Of a stretch of DNA of 64,000 bases, positions 19,233 through 27,969 are shown piece after piece. The position numbers were made by a program, and so were the translations under genes. Origin of the DNA: Bog-473 sp963840245 (GTDB lineage Bacteria > Actinomycetota > Acidimicrobiia > Acidimicrobiales > RAAP-2). Numbering within the stretch: the stretch's first letter is position 1; each line of letters opens with the position of its first letter. Under the pieces are notes generated by a model. That model searched no databases. It had not been told where the DNA came from and saw only the letters and a program-made list of their open reading frames with translations. The stretch is taken from assembly GCA_963840245.1 (NCBI GenBank), contig CAWIYI010000033.1, positions 4,046-68,045 on the forward strand, written 5' to 3'.

Positions 19233-20828
19233 ATGCGCCCCATGCCCGAGGAGGTTCCTGCTCTCACCGGTCGGACGCGCCTGGTCGCCGGCGCGGTTGT
19301 GGCCTTCGTGGTGGCCGCCGGACTGCTCCTGCGCTTCTGGACCCGATCGGGCCTCTGGCTCGACGAGGCCTTGACCGTCGATGTCGCCCGCCTGCCGCTG
19401 CACGAGATCCCCAACGCGCTGAAGCACGACGGCGCACCACCCCTGTATTACTACCTGCTCCACTTCTGGATGGTGCTCTTCGGGCAGTCGAACGACGCCG
19501 TGCGGGCCCTGTCGGGCCTGTTTGCCGTCCTCACGCTGCCGGTCGGCTGGTTCTGCGGCAGGCGTCTCGGTGGCCGGGCGGTGGCCTGGACGATGCTGGT
19601 GCTGCTGGCCAGCGCACCCTTCGCCGTCTACTACGCGACGGAGTCCCGCATGTACGCACTGGTCATCCTCCTGACCGGCTGCGGGTTCCTCGCCCTGGCG
19701 CGGGCGGTGTCAGCGCCCCGTCCGGGCAACCTCATCGCGGTCGCCGTGGTCACGGCTGCACTGCTCTACACGCAGTACTGGTCCATCTACCTCGTCGGCC
19801 TGGTCGGCATCTGGCTCGTCATCTCGGCCGTGCGCACCCGCCGGCACGGGCACCCCGAAGGGGCGCCCTGGGCCGCGCTGATCGCCGTGGCGGTGGGCTG
19901 CCTGCTGTTCGTGCCCTGGCTGCCGACGTTCCTGTACCAGACCAAGCACACCGGGACGCCGTGGGCCGCACCCCCCAACTTCTCGGCCGTGATCAATGCC
20001 CTCACGGGCTTCACCGACAACCAGGGTTCCACGCAGCAGACCGGGACCAACCAGGGCCGCCTCCTGGCGGTCATCTACTTCGCCATGCTGGCGCTGGCGG
20101 TGTTCGGTGTGGGCCGGACCGGCCGCATCATCGAGCTCGACCTGCGCACGCGCCCGCGAGCCCGGAGCCTCGGCTTTGTCGTGCTCGGGACCCTGTTCGC
20201 CGCCATCGCCGGCGGCATCATCACGGCCAGCGCGTTCTCGTCCCGTTACGCGGCCGTGGTCTTCCTGCCGTTCCTCCTCCTGGTCGCGCTGGGGACGACG
20301 ACCCTGCTCAACCCGAGGGTCCGCGTCGTCGTGGTCGGGCTGGCGGCGGCGGCCAGCCTGGTGTCGTCGGCCCAGAACGTGACCACGCAACGGACCCAGG
20401 CCAACGCCGTGGCGGCGGTCATCAACACCCAGGCGAAACCGGGCGACATCATCGCCTTCTGCCCCGACCAACTGGGCCCCGCGGTCTACCGGCAGATCGA
20501 GGACCCGTCGCAGTACAGCATGCTCACGTTCCCGCGGCGCACCGGGCCGCAGATCGTCGATTGGGTGGACTACGCCGATGCGGTGCACGGGGCCGACCCC
20601 AATGCCTTCGCCGACGACGTGGCCCAGAAGGTGGGCGCCGGTCACCACGTCTGGCTGGTCTGGATGTCGATGTACCAGACCTACGGGGTGAAGTGCGAGA
20701 CGATCGCCAGCGACCTCCTGAGCACGGCCACCAAGAACGGCGGCGGCGGGCGCAACGTCGTGACCGCCCATCCGGCGCTCTACTACGAGCCGATGAACCT
20801 CACCGAGTACGCCACCTCGGGACCCTGA
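19233..20828 (+). CDS. Polytopic GT-C-type (PMT/ArnT-like) glycosyltransferase
   Basis: About eleven membrane segments follow a short N-terminus. The first exoplasmic loop has SGLWLDEALTVDVARLPLHE, the acidic motif that binds the polyprenyl-phosphate sugar donor in GT-C enzymes. HDGAPPLYYYLLHFW is the second classic motif of the PMT-like family. The C-terminal 100 residues form a soluble exoplasmic domain. The enzyme likely moves a sugar from a polyprenyl phosphate to an envelope acceptor. ATGs at 19233 and 19242 are both possible. It opens a plus-strand polysaccharide region running to 27.9 kb. Confidence 0.8.
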   Translation: MRPMPEEVPALTGRTRLVAGAVVAFVVAAGLLLRFWTRSGLWLDEALTVDVARLPLHEIPNALKHDGAPPLYYYLLHFWMVLFGQSNDAVRALSGLFAVLTLPVGWFCGRRLGGRAVAWTMLVLLASAPFAVYYATESRMYALVILLTGCGFLALARAVSAPRPGNLIAVAVVTAALLYTQYWSIYLVGLVGIWLVISAVRTRRHGHPEGAPWAALIAVAVGCLLFVPWLPTFLYQTKHTGTPWAAPPNFSAVINALTGFTDNQGSTQQTGTNQGRLLAVIYFAMLALAVFGVGRTGRIIELDLRTRPRARSLGFVVLGTLFAAIAGGIITASAFSSRYAAVVFLPFLLLVALGTTTLLNPRVRVVVVGLAAAASLVSSAQNVTTQRTQANAVAAVINTQAKPGDIIAFCPDQLGPAVYRQIEDPSQYSMLTFPRRTGPQIVDWVDYADAVHGADPNAFADDVAQKVGAGHHVWLVWMSMYQTYGVKCETIASDLLSTATKNGGGGRNVVTAHPALYYEPMNLTEYATSGP

Positions 20829-20905
20829 CCCGCCGGGCGGCCGCCTCTCCCCTGCACCCCGCCCTCCACAAAGGCCCGCAGGGGGTCCACTAACCTCCCC
20901 TCCTC

Positions 20906-22393
20906 GTGGCCGCGCCCGAGGAGACACCCGTCGTCATCGCCGGCGCGGGTCCCGGGGGGCTGACGGCGGCCTATCTCCTGACCAAGCAGGGGGAGCACCC
21001 CGTCGTGCTCGAGGCGGACGACGTGGTGGGGGGCATCTCCCGCACCGTGGTGCGCGAGGGATGGCGCTTCGACCTCGGCGGGCACCGATTCTTCACCAAG
21101 GTCCCCGAGGTGGAGGCCCTCTGGCACGAGATCCTGCCCGAAGGCGACTTCATGCTCCGACCCCGCATGAGCCGGATCTACTACGAGGGCAAGTTCTACG
21201 ACTACCCGCTCAAGGCGATGAACGCCCTGCGCAACCTCGGCCTGTGGGAGGCGATCCTGTGCGGCTTCTCCTACCTCTGGGCCCGCCTCCGGCCCCCCGA
21301 GGACGAGTCCAACTACGAGAATTGGCTCGTCGCCCGCTTCGGCTGGCGCCTCTACCGCACCTTCTTCAAGACCTACACCGAGAAGGTGTGGGGAGTGCCG
21401 GTGGCCGACATGCCGGCCGACTGGGCGGCCCAACGGGTCAAGAACCTCGACCTGCGCAAGGCGGTCATCAACGCCATCCTGCCCAAGCGCGGCCAGACGG
21501 AGATCACCACCCTCATCGAGGAGTTCCAGTACCCCAAGTACGGCCCGGGCATGATGTGGGAGGTCTGCGCGGACAAGGTGCAGGCAGCCGGGGGGACGCT
21601 GGAGATGGGGGCGAGGCTGACCCGTATCGACGTCGAGGGCGGCCGCGCCGTGGCCGTGACGTACACCCAGCGCGGCAGCGAGCACACGGTGCCCGCGTCA
21701 CACGTGATCTCGACCATGCCGATGCGCGAGCTGGTGCACACCATCACGCCGCCACCACCGCCGGAAGTGGTGGCGGCGGCGGACGACCTGCACTACCGCG
21801 ACTACCTCACGGTGGCGCTCGTGGTGCCCGAGTCGCGCAGCTTCCCCGACAACTGGATCTACATCCACGCCACGGACGTCGGGGTCGGGCGCATCCAGAA
21901 CTACGGGTCGTGGTCGCCCTACCTGGTCAAGGACGGGCGCACGTGTCTCGGCCTCGAGTACTTCGTCTTCGAGGGTGACGCCATGTGGAACACGCCCGAC
22001 GAGGAGCTCATCGCGCTGGGAACCAGGGAGCTGATCTCGCTGGGGTTGGCCGCCGACGGCGACGTGGAGCGCGGCTACGTCGTACGCGTCCCCAAGGCCT
22101 ACCCGTACTACGACTTCAGCTACAAGGCCAACGTCGGCACCATCCGCAAGTGGATCGAGACCGAGGCGCCCAACATCCATCCCGTCGGCCGCAACGGCAT
22201 GCACAAGTACAACAACCAGGACCACTCCATGTACACCGCCATGCTGACGGTGGAGAACATCAACGGCGCGACCCACGACATCTGGTCGGTCAACGTCGAG
22301 GAGGAGTACCACGAGGCGGGTTCGACCGGGAGGGACGCCCCGGTGCTGCCGCGGCGTACGAGTGCCACGGCCGGCACGCTCGACGCTGGCTAG
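20906..22393 (+). CDS. FAD-dependent amine-oxidase-fold protein, UDP-galactopyranose mutase-like
   Basis: The N-terminus has the dinucleotide-binding motif VIAGAGPGGLTAAYLL, then EADDVVGGISRT and FDLGGHRFF. These are the hallmarks of the UDP-galactopyranose mutase / protoporphyrinogen-oxidase-like group. The WGVPVADMPADWAAQR and KYGPGMMWE segments are typical of the polysaccharide-cluster members of this group, which are longer than classical Glf (495 versus about 390 residues). The GTG at 20906 gives a near-perfect start before the FAD motif. Its place between GT-C-like genes suggests supply of a furanose or otherwise modified sugar nucleotide. The exact reaction is not proven. Confidence 0.75.
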   Translation: MAAPEETPVVIAGAGPGGLTAAYLLTKQGEHPVVLEADDVVGGISRTVVREGWRFDLGGHRFFTKVPEVEALWHEILPEGDFMLRPRMSRIYYEGKFYDYPLKAMNALRNLGLWEAILCGFSYLWARLRPPEDESNYENWLVARFGWRLYRTFFKTYTEKVWGVPVADMPADWAAQRVKNLDLRKAVINAILPKRGQTEITTLIEEFQYPKYGPGMMWEVCADKVQAAGGTLEMGARLTRIDVEGGRAVAVTYTQRGSEHTVPASHVISTMPMRELVHTITPPPPPEVVAAADDLHYRDYLTVALVVPESRSFPDNWIYIHATDVGVGRIQNYGSWSPYLVKDGRTCLGLEYFVFEGDAMWNTPDEELIALGTRELISLGLAADGDVERGYVVRVPKAYPYYDFSYKANVGTIRKWIETEAPNIHPVGRNGMHKYNNQDHSMYTAMLTVENINGATHDIWSVNVEEEYHEAGSTGRDAPVLPRRTSATAGTLDAG

Positions 22394-24335
22394 GCACGCG
22401 CCGAGCCCGGCGCGTCGGTGGCGGCCGTGGATGACCCTGGCCACGGCGGGGGCGGCGTACCTCGCCCTCGGGGTCGTGCTGTGGGTGCACGCCTGGGCCG
22501 CCGGGGCCTCCACCCACACCTTGTGCGGCTGCGGCGACCCGGCGCTCTTCTTGTGGTTCTTTCAGTGGCCGGCCACCGCGCTGGCCCACGGGCAGAACCC
22601 GTTCTTCTCCACCGCGCTCTTCCACCCGTCCGGCATCAACCTGTTGGCGCAGACCTCGGTGACCGGGCTGAGCATCCCGCTGGTGCCGGTCACGTGGATC
22701 TGGGGACCGGTCGCCTCCCTCAACGTCGCCTCGACGGTGACGCCGGCGCTCACCGCCTTCGCCGCGTTCGTCGTGATCCGGCGCTGGGTCCCCTGGACGC
22801 CGGCCGCCTTCGCCGGGGGCCTGCTCTACGGCTTCTCTCCGTTCGTCCTCTCGAGCCTCGCGTTCGCCCACCTGATGACGGCCGCGCTCATGGCGCTGCC
22901 CCTCATCCTGGCGGTCCTCGACGAGATCCTGATCCGGCAGCGGCACAGCGCCCGGTGGACCGGGGTCCTGCTCGGCCTCCTCGTCTTCGCCCAGTTCTTC
23001 CTGTCCACCGAGCTCCTGGCCATCGTGGTCGTGGTCGTGGTCGTGTGCATCGCCGCCTTGGTGGCCGCCGCGCTGGTGGGCGACCGGGACGGGCTGCGGC
23101 GGCGGGCCCCCCATGCCGCCGAGGCCCTGGGCGTCGGCCTGGGCCTCGGTGCCGTGCTCCTCGCCTGGCCGGTCTGGTTCGCACTCGAAGGCCCGGCGCA
23201 CCTCTCGGGTCTGGTCTGGCCCAACATCACGAAGCTCGGGGGTTTCCTCCCGTCGAGCTTCGTGACGACCGCCTATCCGTCACCGCACATCATCTTCCTG
23301 GCTCTGGGCGGTTACAAGGGCGCCCCGCTCCCTTCCCCGGCGTACCTCGGTTGGAGTTTCCTGGCCGTCCTGGTCGCCGGCACGCTGGTGTTCTGGCGGG
23401 ACCGGCGCTTGTGGTTCTTCGGGTTCATGCTGGCCCTGTGCGTCGTCTGCTCGCTGCTGGCGCGCCCTGGCCAGTGGGAGCCCGCCCGCGTCTTCTCGAA
23501 GATCCCGGTGATCGAGAATGTCATTCAGCAGCGCTTCATGGCCATCGGGTTCCTGGCCGCGGCGGTCGCGTTGGCCGTCATACTCGAACGCGTGCACCGT
23601 GCTGCACCCGACTGGCGGGGGATCGTGGGCGCGCTCGCCGTCAGCGCGGTGGCCCTCGTCCCGATGGCCACCCTCTTCGGCGAGCGACTGCCCTTCGCGA
23701 TGCGCGCCGTGAGCCTGCCCCGCTGGTACAGCGAGGTGGCCCCGACACTGCCGCCCGGACGCGTCCTGCTCTCCTACCCTGCGCCCTTCTCGGGGCTCCA
23801 GTCCGCCCTGGCCTGGCAGGCCGTCAACAGCATGCACTACAGCCAGGCCGGCGGGGGAGGGCCACAGGGGGTGGCGAACCGGGCCGGACCGGCGGAGGCC
23901 GGGTTCAGGGTGCTGATGCGGCTGGGTTTCGGCCTGGGCGGCCCGGCGCCGGCCGGCACACCGGCGCAGTACGCCGCGGTCCGCCATGCGGTGGCCGTGT
24001 GGCGGGTCAACACGGTCGTGATCGCCACCAACCCCGAGGCCCCCCGGCTGGAACAGGGGAACGACCCCACCTATGCGGCCGCCTTCATGACGGCCGCCCT
24101 CGGGCGGCGGCCGACCATCCAGGCCGGGGCGTGGGTGTGGGACCACGTGCAGCTGGGGCTCTCCCACCCGCTGCTCCTCGAGGCGGGCACCTTGGCGGCT
24201 TGCACCGCCGCCGCGGAAGCGAAGTCCGGGGGGTTCGTGGCGAGCATGGCGGTCGTGCGGTGCGTGGGCCGGGGTGGCGCGGGCCTCCCGGCGGCGCGGG
24301 CACGGGCGGCAACGACGAGGGCGGCGCCGGCGTGA
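22362..24335 (+). CDS. Large polytopic membrane protein, GT-C/YfhO-like
   Basis: This 657-residue protein has about ten to twelve membrane segments. The first exoplasmic loop carries CGCGDPALFLWFFQWPA, an acidic motif placed like the donor-binding loop of GT-C enzymes. A soluble C-terminal domain of about 180 residues follows (PRWYSEVAPTLPPGRVLLSYP). Similar proteins are usually annotated as hypothetical membrane proteins of polysaccharide clusters. The GTG start at 22362 lies inside the 3' end of the preceding gene (32-base overlap), and the stop overlaps the next GTG. It is probably an envelope glycosyltransferase, by context and topology. Confidence 0.65.
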   Translation: MPRPARSTLARHAPSPARRWRPWMTLATAGAAYLALGVVLWVHAWAAGASTHTLCGCGDPALFLWFFQWPATALAHGQNPFFSTALFHPSGINLLAQTSVTGLSIPLVPVTWIWGPVASLNVASTVTPALTAFAAFVVIRRWVPWTPAAFAGGLLYGFSPFVLSSLAFAHLMTAALMALPLILAVLDEILIRQRHSARWTGVLLGLLVFAQFFLSTELLAIVVVVVVVCIAALVAAALVGDRDGLRRRAPHAAEALGVGLGLGAVLLAWPVWFALEGPAHLSGLVWPNITKLGGFLPSSFVTTAYPSPHIIFLALGGYKGAPLPSPAYLGWSFLAVLVAGTLVFWRDRRLWFFGFMLALCVVCSLLARPGQWEPARVFSKIPVIENVIQQRFMAIGFLAAAVALAVILERVHRAAPDWRGIVGALAVSAVALVPMATLFGERLPFAMRAVSLPRWYSEVAPTLPPGRVLLSYPAPFSGLQSALAWQAVNSMHYSQAGGGGPQGVANRAGPAEAGFRVLMRLGFGLGGPAPAGTPAQYAAVRHAVAVWRVNTVVIATNPEAPRLEQGNDPTYAAAFMTAALGRRPTIQAGAWVWDHVQLGLSHPLLLEAGTLAACTAAAEAKSGGFVASMAVVRCVGRGGAGLPAARARAATTRAAPA

Positions 24336-25251
24336 GGCGCCGGGGTGTCCGAGGCCTGTTGGGTGCCGCGTGCCTCATGGTGGCCGGACTCGGCCTCACC
24401 GCTTGGTCGGCACCGCCTGCGGGGGCAGGGGCGGCGGCCCGGGCCGACGGTTCCGGTGGCGCCAGGAGGGCCTTTCCTCTCCCGCCCGGGCTGACCGCGT
24501 CGGAGCACAGTGCGCTGCAGCGCTCGGGGGCGTACGGTCCACATCCGGTGCGTCTCCTCGTCCTGGGTGACTCCATCACCTTGACCCTGGGCACCGGGCT
24601 CTCCGTTGATGCGCGGCAGGAGTACGGGGTCAGCGTGACCGACGACGCCACCCTCGGTTGCGACCTCGACCCGCAGACCTGGATCTTCACGTCGGGCGCA
24701 GCGGGCCCGGCCACACCCGGGTGCGACAACTGGCGCGGGCTGTGGCCGCTCCTCGTCGCCCGGCAGCGGCCCCAGGTGGTGGCGCTCGGGCTGGGGCGCT
24801 GGGAGATCGCCGACCACCTGCTGGACGGGCACTGGGTCCACATCGGCGAGGCGGCTGGGACCGGCACCTGACGGCCGATCTGCAGTCGGCCATCGCCATC
24901 CTCCACTCGTTTGGTGCCAGAGTGGTGCTGTTCACCATGCCCTACGTCGACCCCAGTGATCGCCAACCCGACGGGTTGTCCTGGTCGGAGAACACAGCCG
25001 GCTCGCGTGCAGGACGTACAACGCACTGTGCGGCACGTGGCGCGCAGCCGTCCCGGAGTGGTCAGCGTGATCGACCTCAACCGGATGCTCGACCCCGCCG
25101 GCGTCTACACCGCCTCCGTGTCCGGTGTCGACGTGCGTTGGTCCGACTGGCGTCCACATCAGCCTGGACGGCGGCGAGCTGCTGCGCGCCAGATCCTGCC
25201 CGTGGTCGACCGCATCGGCATGGAGGACGAGGCGGCAAGGTCCCCGGGTGA
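24332..25251 (+). CDS. Secreted SGNH-type esterase/acyltransferase domain protein, frameshifted
   Basis: A GTG at 24332 overlaps the previous stop (GTGA) and opens a signal peptide. Block I is LLVLGDSITLTLGTGL with the nucleophile Ser. A central block has VVALGLGRWEIADH, and the C-terminal catalytic block is DGVHISLDGGELL. This layout matches the SGNH domains of OatA-like O-acyltransferases and related deacetylases acting on cell-wall or exopolysaccharides. The frame changes near 24870, 24990 and 25150. At the last site one extra T splits the catalytic Asp-Gly-Val-His, so an error in the sequence is likelier than a real mutation. It sits in the envelope cluster between a membrane protein and a flippase. 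Confidence 0.65.
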
Positions 25252-26731
25252 GCACCCCCGACGTCGCGGACACCCCCGCGACTGCGGACGCCCCTGCGGC
25301 CGAGGTCGTCGTCGAATCCGTGTCGGCGGCGATGTCGTTCGCGCCCAATGCAGTCGGTCCCAACCTCGGCGCGGAGCTGCTCCTCGACGACGAGGCGCGG
25401 CCCGGCGTCGAGTCGATGCGGGCCGGCCTCCTGCAGGCGGGCCCGCTCGCCGTCGGCGGGCGTCGTGGCCAACGGGGCCGGCGTCGTCCTCACCATCGCG
25501 CTGGCCCGGCTGCTCAGCCCCGCACAGCTACGGGGTCCTCAACCAGCTGACGGGGCTGTACCTCATTCTCTCGATGCCCGGGTCCGCGGTGGTGGTGGCC
25601 GTGGTGCGTCGCGTGACCATCTGGCACGAGGACGGCAGCGGCCACCTGGTCCGGCGCTGGGCGGGGCGGGTGCACCGGCAAGTGACCCTGGTCGTCCTGC
25701 TGTGGGCCGTCATCGTGTTCAGCAGCCGGCACGAAGTGGCCGTGTTGCTGAACCAGCAGAGCGGCATCGGCATCGCGGCGATCCTGACGGCCGCCGCCTT
25801 CTTCGTCCTGCTCTCGCTCGACCGCGGCCTGCTGCAGGCGCACCGGTCCTACCGGCCCTTGGCGGCGAATCTCCTCGTGGAGATCGGCGTCCGCCTGGTC
25901 GCCGTGATCGTCCTCGTGCTCGCCGGCTTCGGCCCCTCGGGGGCCGCGGTCGGCGTCCTCATCGGGGAGGTCGTGGCCGCGGCGCACGCCCGCTGGGCTG
26001 CGGTGCGAGCCTGGTCGGGCGGCGGGACGGCGCATCTGCTGCGCGCCGCGAGCTGGGTGGCCGCGGTACGGCCCGACCCGGTGCTCGGGGGCAAGACCCA
26101 GGCGCGTCGCACGGTGGTGCTGGATCTCGTCGTGGCGTCCGTCTCCCTCTCCATGGTGGCGGTGCTGCAGAACATCGACGTGCTGGTGGTCGGCCGCGAC
26201 AACCCGTCGCACAGCGGCGCCTACGCCGCGGTGTCGGTCACGAGCAAGGCGATCGTCTTCGGCGCGGTCGTCCTCGGCGGGTACCTGCTCCCCGAGGCCG
26301 CCATCCGCTGGCGCCAGGGCGGCCACGCGCTCCGCCAGCTGGCCGTGGTCCTGGTGCTGCTGGCCGTTCCGTCCGTGTTGCTGCTCGGCGTCGCCCTGAT
26401 CGCACCCGAGAAGCTCCTGGAGGTGGTCTTCCACCACGCCTACACGTCGGCCGCCGACGCGCTGGCCCCGCTGGTGCTGGCGATGATCATGCTGAGCGTC
26501 TCGGTGGTCCTCACCATGTACCTGCTCGCCGTGGGGCGGCGCTGGGTGGCCGGCGTGCTGGTCGGTGGCGCCGCGGCGCTGACCGTTGCCGTTCTGGCGG
26601 TGCACGGGTCACCGCGGGCCACCGCGCTGGTGGACGTCGGCGTCCAAGCGGTGGTCCTGCTCGTGATCGTGTGCGGGTTCGCGGTCGTCCACAGAGTCCG
26701 AGTCGGGAGGCAGGTCGTAGGGATAACCTGA
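25248..26731 (+). CDS. Polysaccharide flippase (MOP/Wzx-like), frameshifted at the N-terminus
   Basis: About twelve membrane segments are visible, with the MATE/Wzx-like opening LARLLSPAQYGVLNQLTGLY reconstructed across two frame changes (near 25455 and 25530). The GTG at 25248 overlaps the preceding stop and encodes an Ala/Pro/Glu-rich cytoplasmic leader before the first helix. From 25530 onward the frame is clean to 26731. The protein should translocate a lipid-linked sugar across the membrane for assembly by the neighbouring glycosyltransferases. Function is inferred from fold and context. Confidence 0.7.
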
Positions 26732-26735
26732 CCGC

Positions 26736-27950
26736 ATGGGCGACGACCTGGGGCCGGTGCCGGCCGTGCCCGGCGCCAGCCGTGGGCCCGACCCCGCGAG
26801 CACCGACCCCGACGTGCTCGCCGCCATCGCGGCCGAGGCCGGCCTCCGGCGCATCCACTTCGTCGCCTGGCGCGACCTGGAGGACCCCGAGGCGGGCGGC
26901 TCCGAGCTGCACGCCCACAAGATCGCCTCCCGGTGGGCCGCCGCGGGCCTCGACGTGACCTTCCGCACCTCGGCCGTGCCCGGCGCGCCGGCCGCGCTCA
27001 CCCGCGACGGGTACCGGGTGGTGCGCCAGGCGGGCCGCTACGCCGTCTTCCCGGGCGCGGCGTGGGAGGGCGTCCGCATGGGGCACCGCCCCGGCGACGC
27101 CCTGGTCGAGATCTGGAACGGCATGCCGTTCCTGTCGCCGCTGTGGTACCGGGGGCCGCGCATCGTCTTCCTGCACCACGTCCACGCCGAGATGTGGGGC
27201 ATGGTCCTGCCACCGGCGCTGGCCCGCCTGGGCGACCTCGTCGAGCGCCGGATCGCCCCCCGCTTCTACCGCTCGAGCCGCATCGTGACGTTGTCGGAGT
27301 CCTCACGACTCGAGATCGTCGACATGCTCGGGCTGCGAGCCGACCGGGTGACCGTGGCGCCTCCCGGGGTGGACGCCCGCTTTCAACCGGGCGGCCACCG
27401 CTCACCGACGCCCCTCGTCGTGGCGGTGGGCCGGCTGGTGCCGGTGAAGCGCTTCGACATGCTGATGCGGGCTCTGGCCCGAGTGAAGACCGGCCAGCCC
27501 GAGCTGCGGGCGGTCATCCTCGGCGAGGGGTACGAGCGGGCCGCCCTCGAGGCCCTGCGCGACGAGCTCGGCGCCACCGACTGGATCAGCCTGCCCGGAC
27601 GGGTGGGCGACGGGGAACTGGTCGACTGGTACCGCCGGGCCTGGGTCGTGGCGAGCAGCTCCCAGCGGGAGGGATGGGGCATGACCCTGACGGAGGCCGC
27701 ATCCTGCGGGACGCCGGCCGTGGCGACGGCCATCGCCGGGCATGCCGATGCCGTCCTCGACGGCGAGTCCGGCGTCCTGGTGGACGACCCGGCTGACCTC
27801 CCGGCCGCGCTCGGGCGCGTCCTGGGCGACGACGTCCTGCGCAGCCGCCTCTCGAAGGGCGCGCTGGCCCGGGCGCGCTGGTTCACCTGGGACGCCACCG
27901 CCCGCCGCGCCCTCGAGGCGCTGGCACAGGAGGCGACACCGGGTTCTTGA
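26736..27950 (+). CDS. GT4-family glycosyltransferase
   Basis: This 404-residue GT-B enzyme has an N-terminal acceptor domain with GGSELHAHKIASRWAAAG and a C-terminal nucleotide-sugar domain. The latter carries VVAVGRLVPVKRFDMLMRA and the REGWGMTLTEAASCGTPAVAT motif, whose Glu pair binds the donor in retaining GT4 enzymes. It has no membrane segment and acts on the cytoplasmic face. It starts five bases after the flippase and is the last plus-strand gene of the envelope cluster, convergent with the AftD-like gene. Confidence 0.85.
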   Translation: MGDDLGPVPAVPGASRGPDPASTDPDVLAAIAAEAGLRRIHFVAWRDLEDPEAGGSELHAHKIASRWAAAGLDVTFRTSAVPGAPAALTRDGYRVVRQAGRYAVFPGAAWEGVRMGHRPGDALVEIWNGMPFLSPLWYRGPRIVFLHHVHAEMWGMVLPPALARLGDLVERRIAPRFYRSSRIVTLSESSRLEIVDMLGLRADRVTVAPPGVDARFQPGGHRSPTPLVVAVGRLVPVKRFDMLMRALARVKTGQPELRAVILGEGYERAALEALRDELGATDWISLPGRVGDGELVDWYRRAWVVASSSQREGWGMTLTEAASCGTPAVATAIAGHADAVLDGESGVLVDDPADLPAALGRVLGDDVLRSRLSKGALARARWFTWDATARRALEALAQEATPGS

Positions 27951-27969
27951 TCCCCGGGCTGGCGGCGGG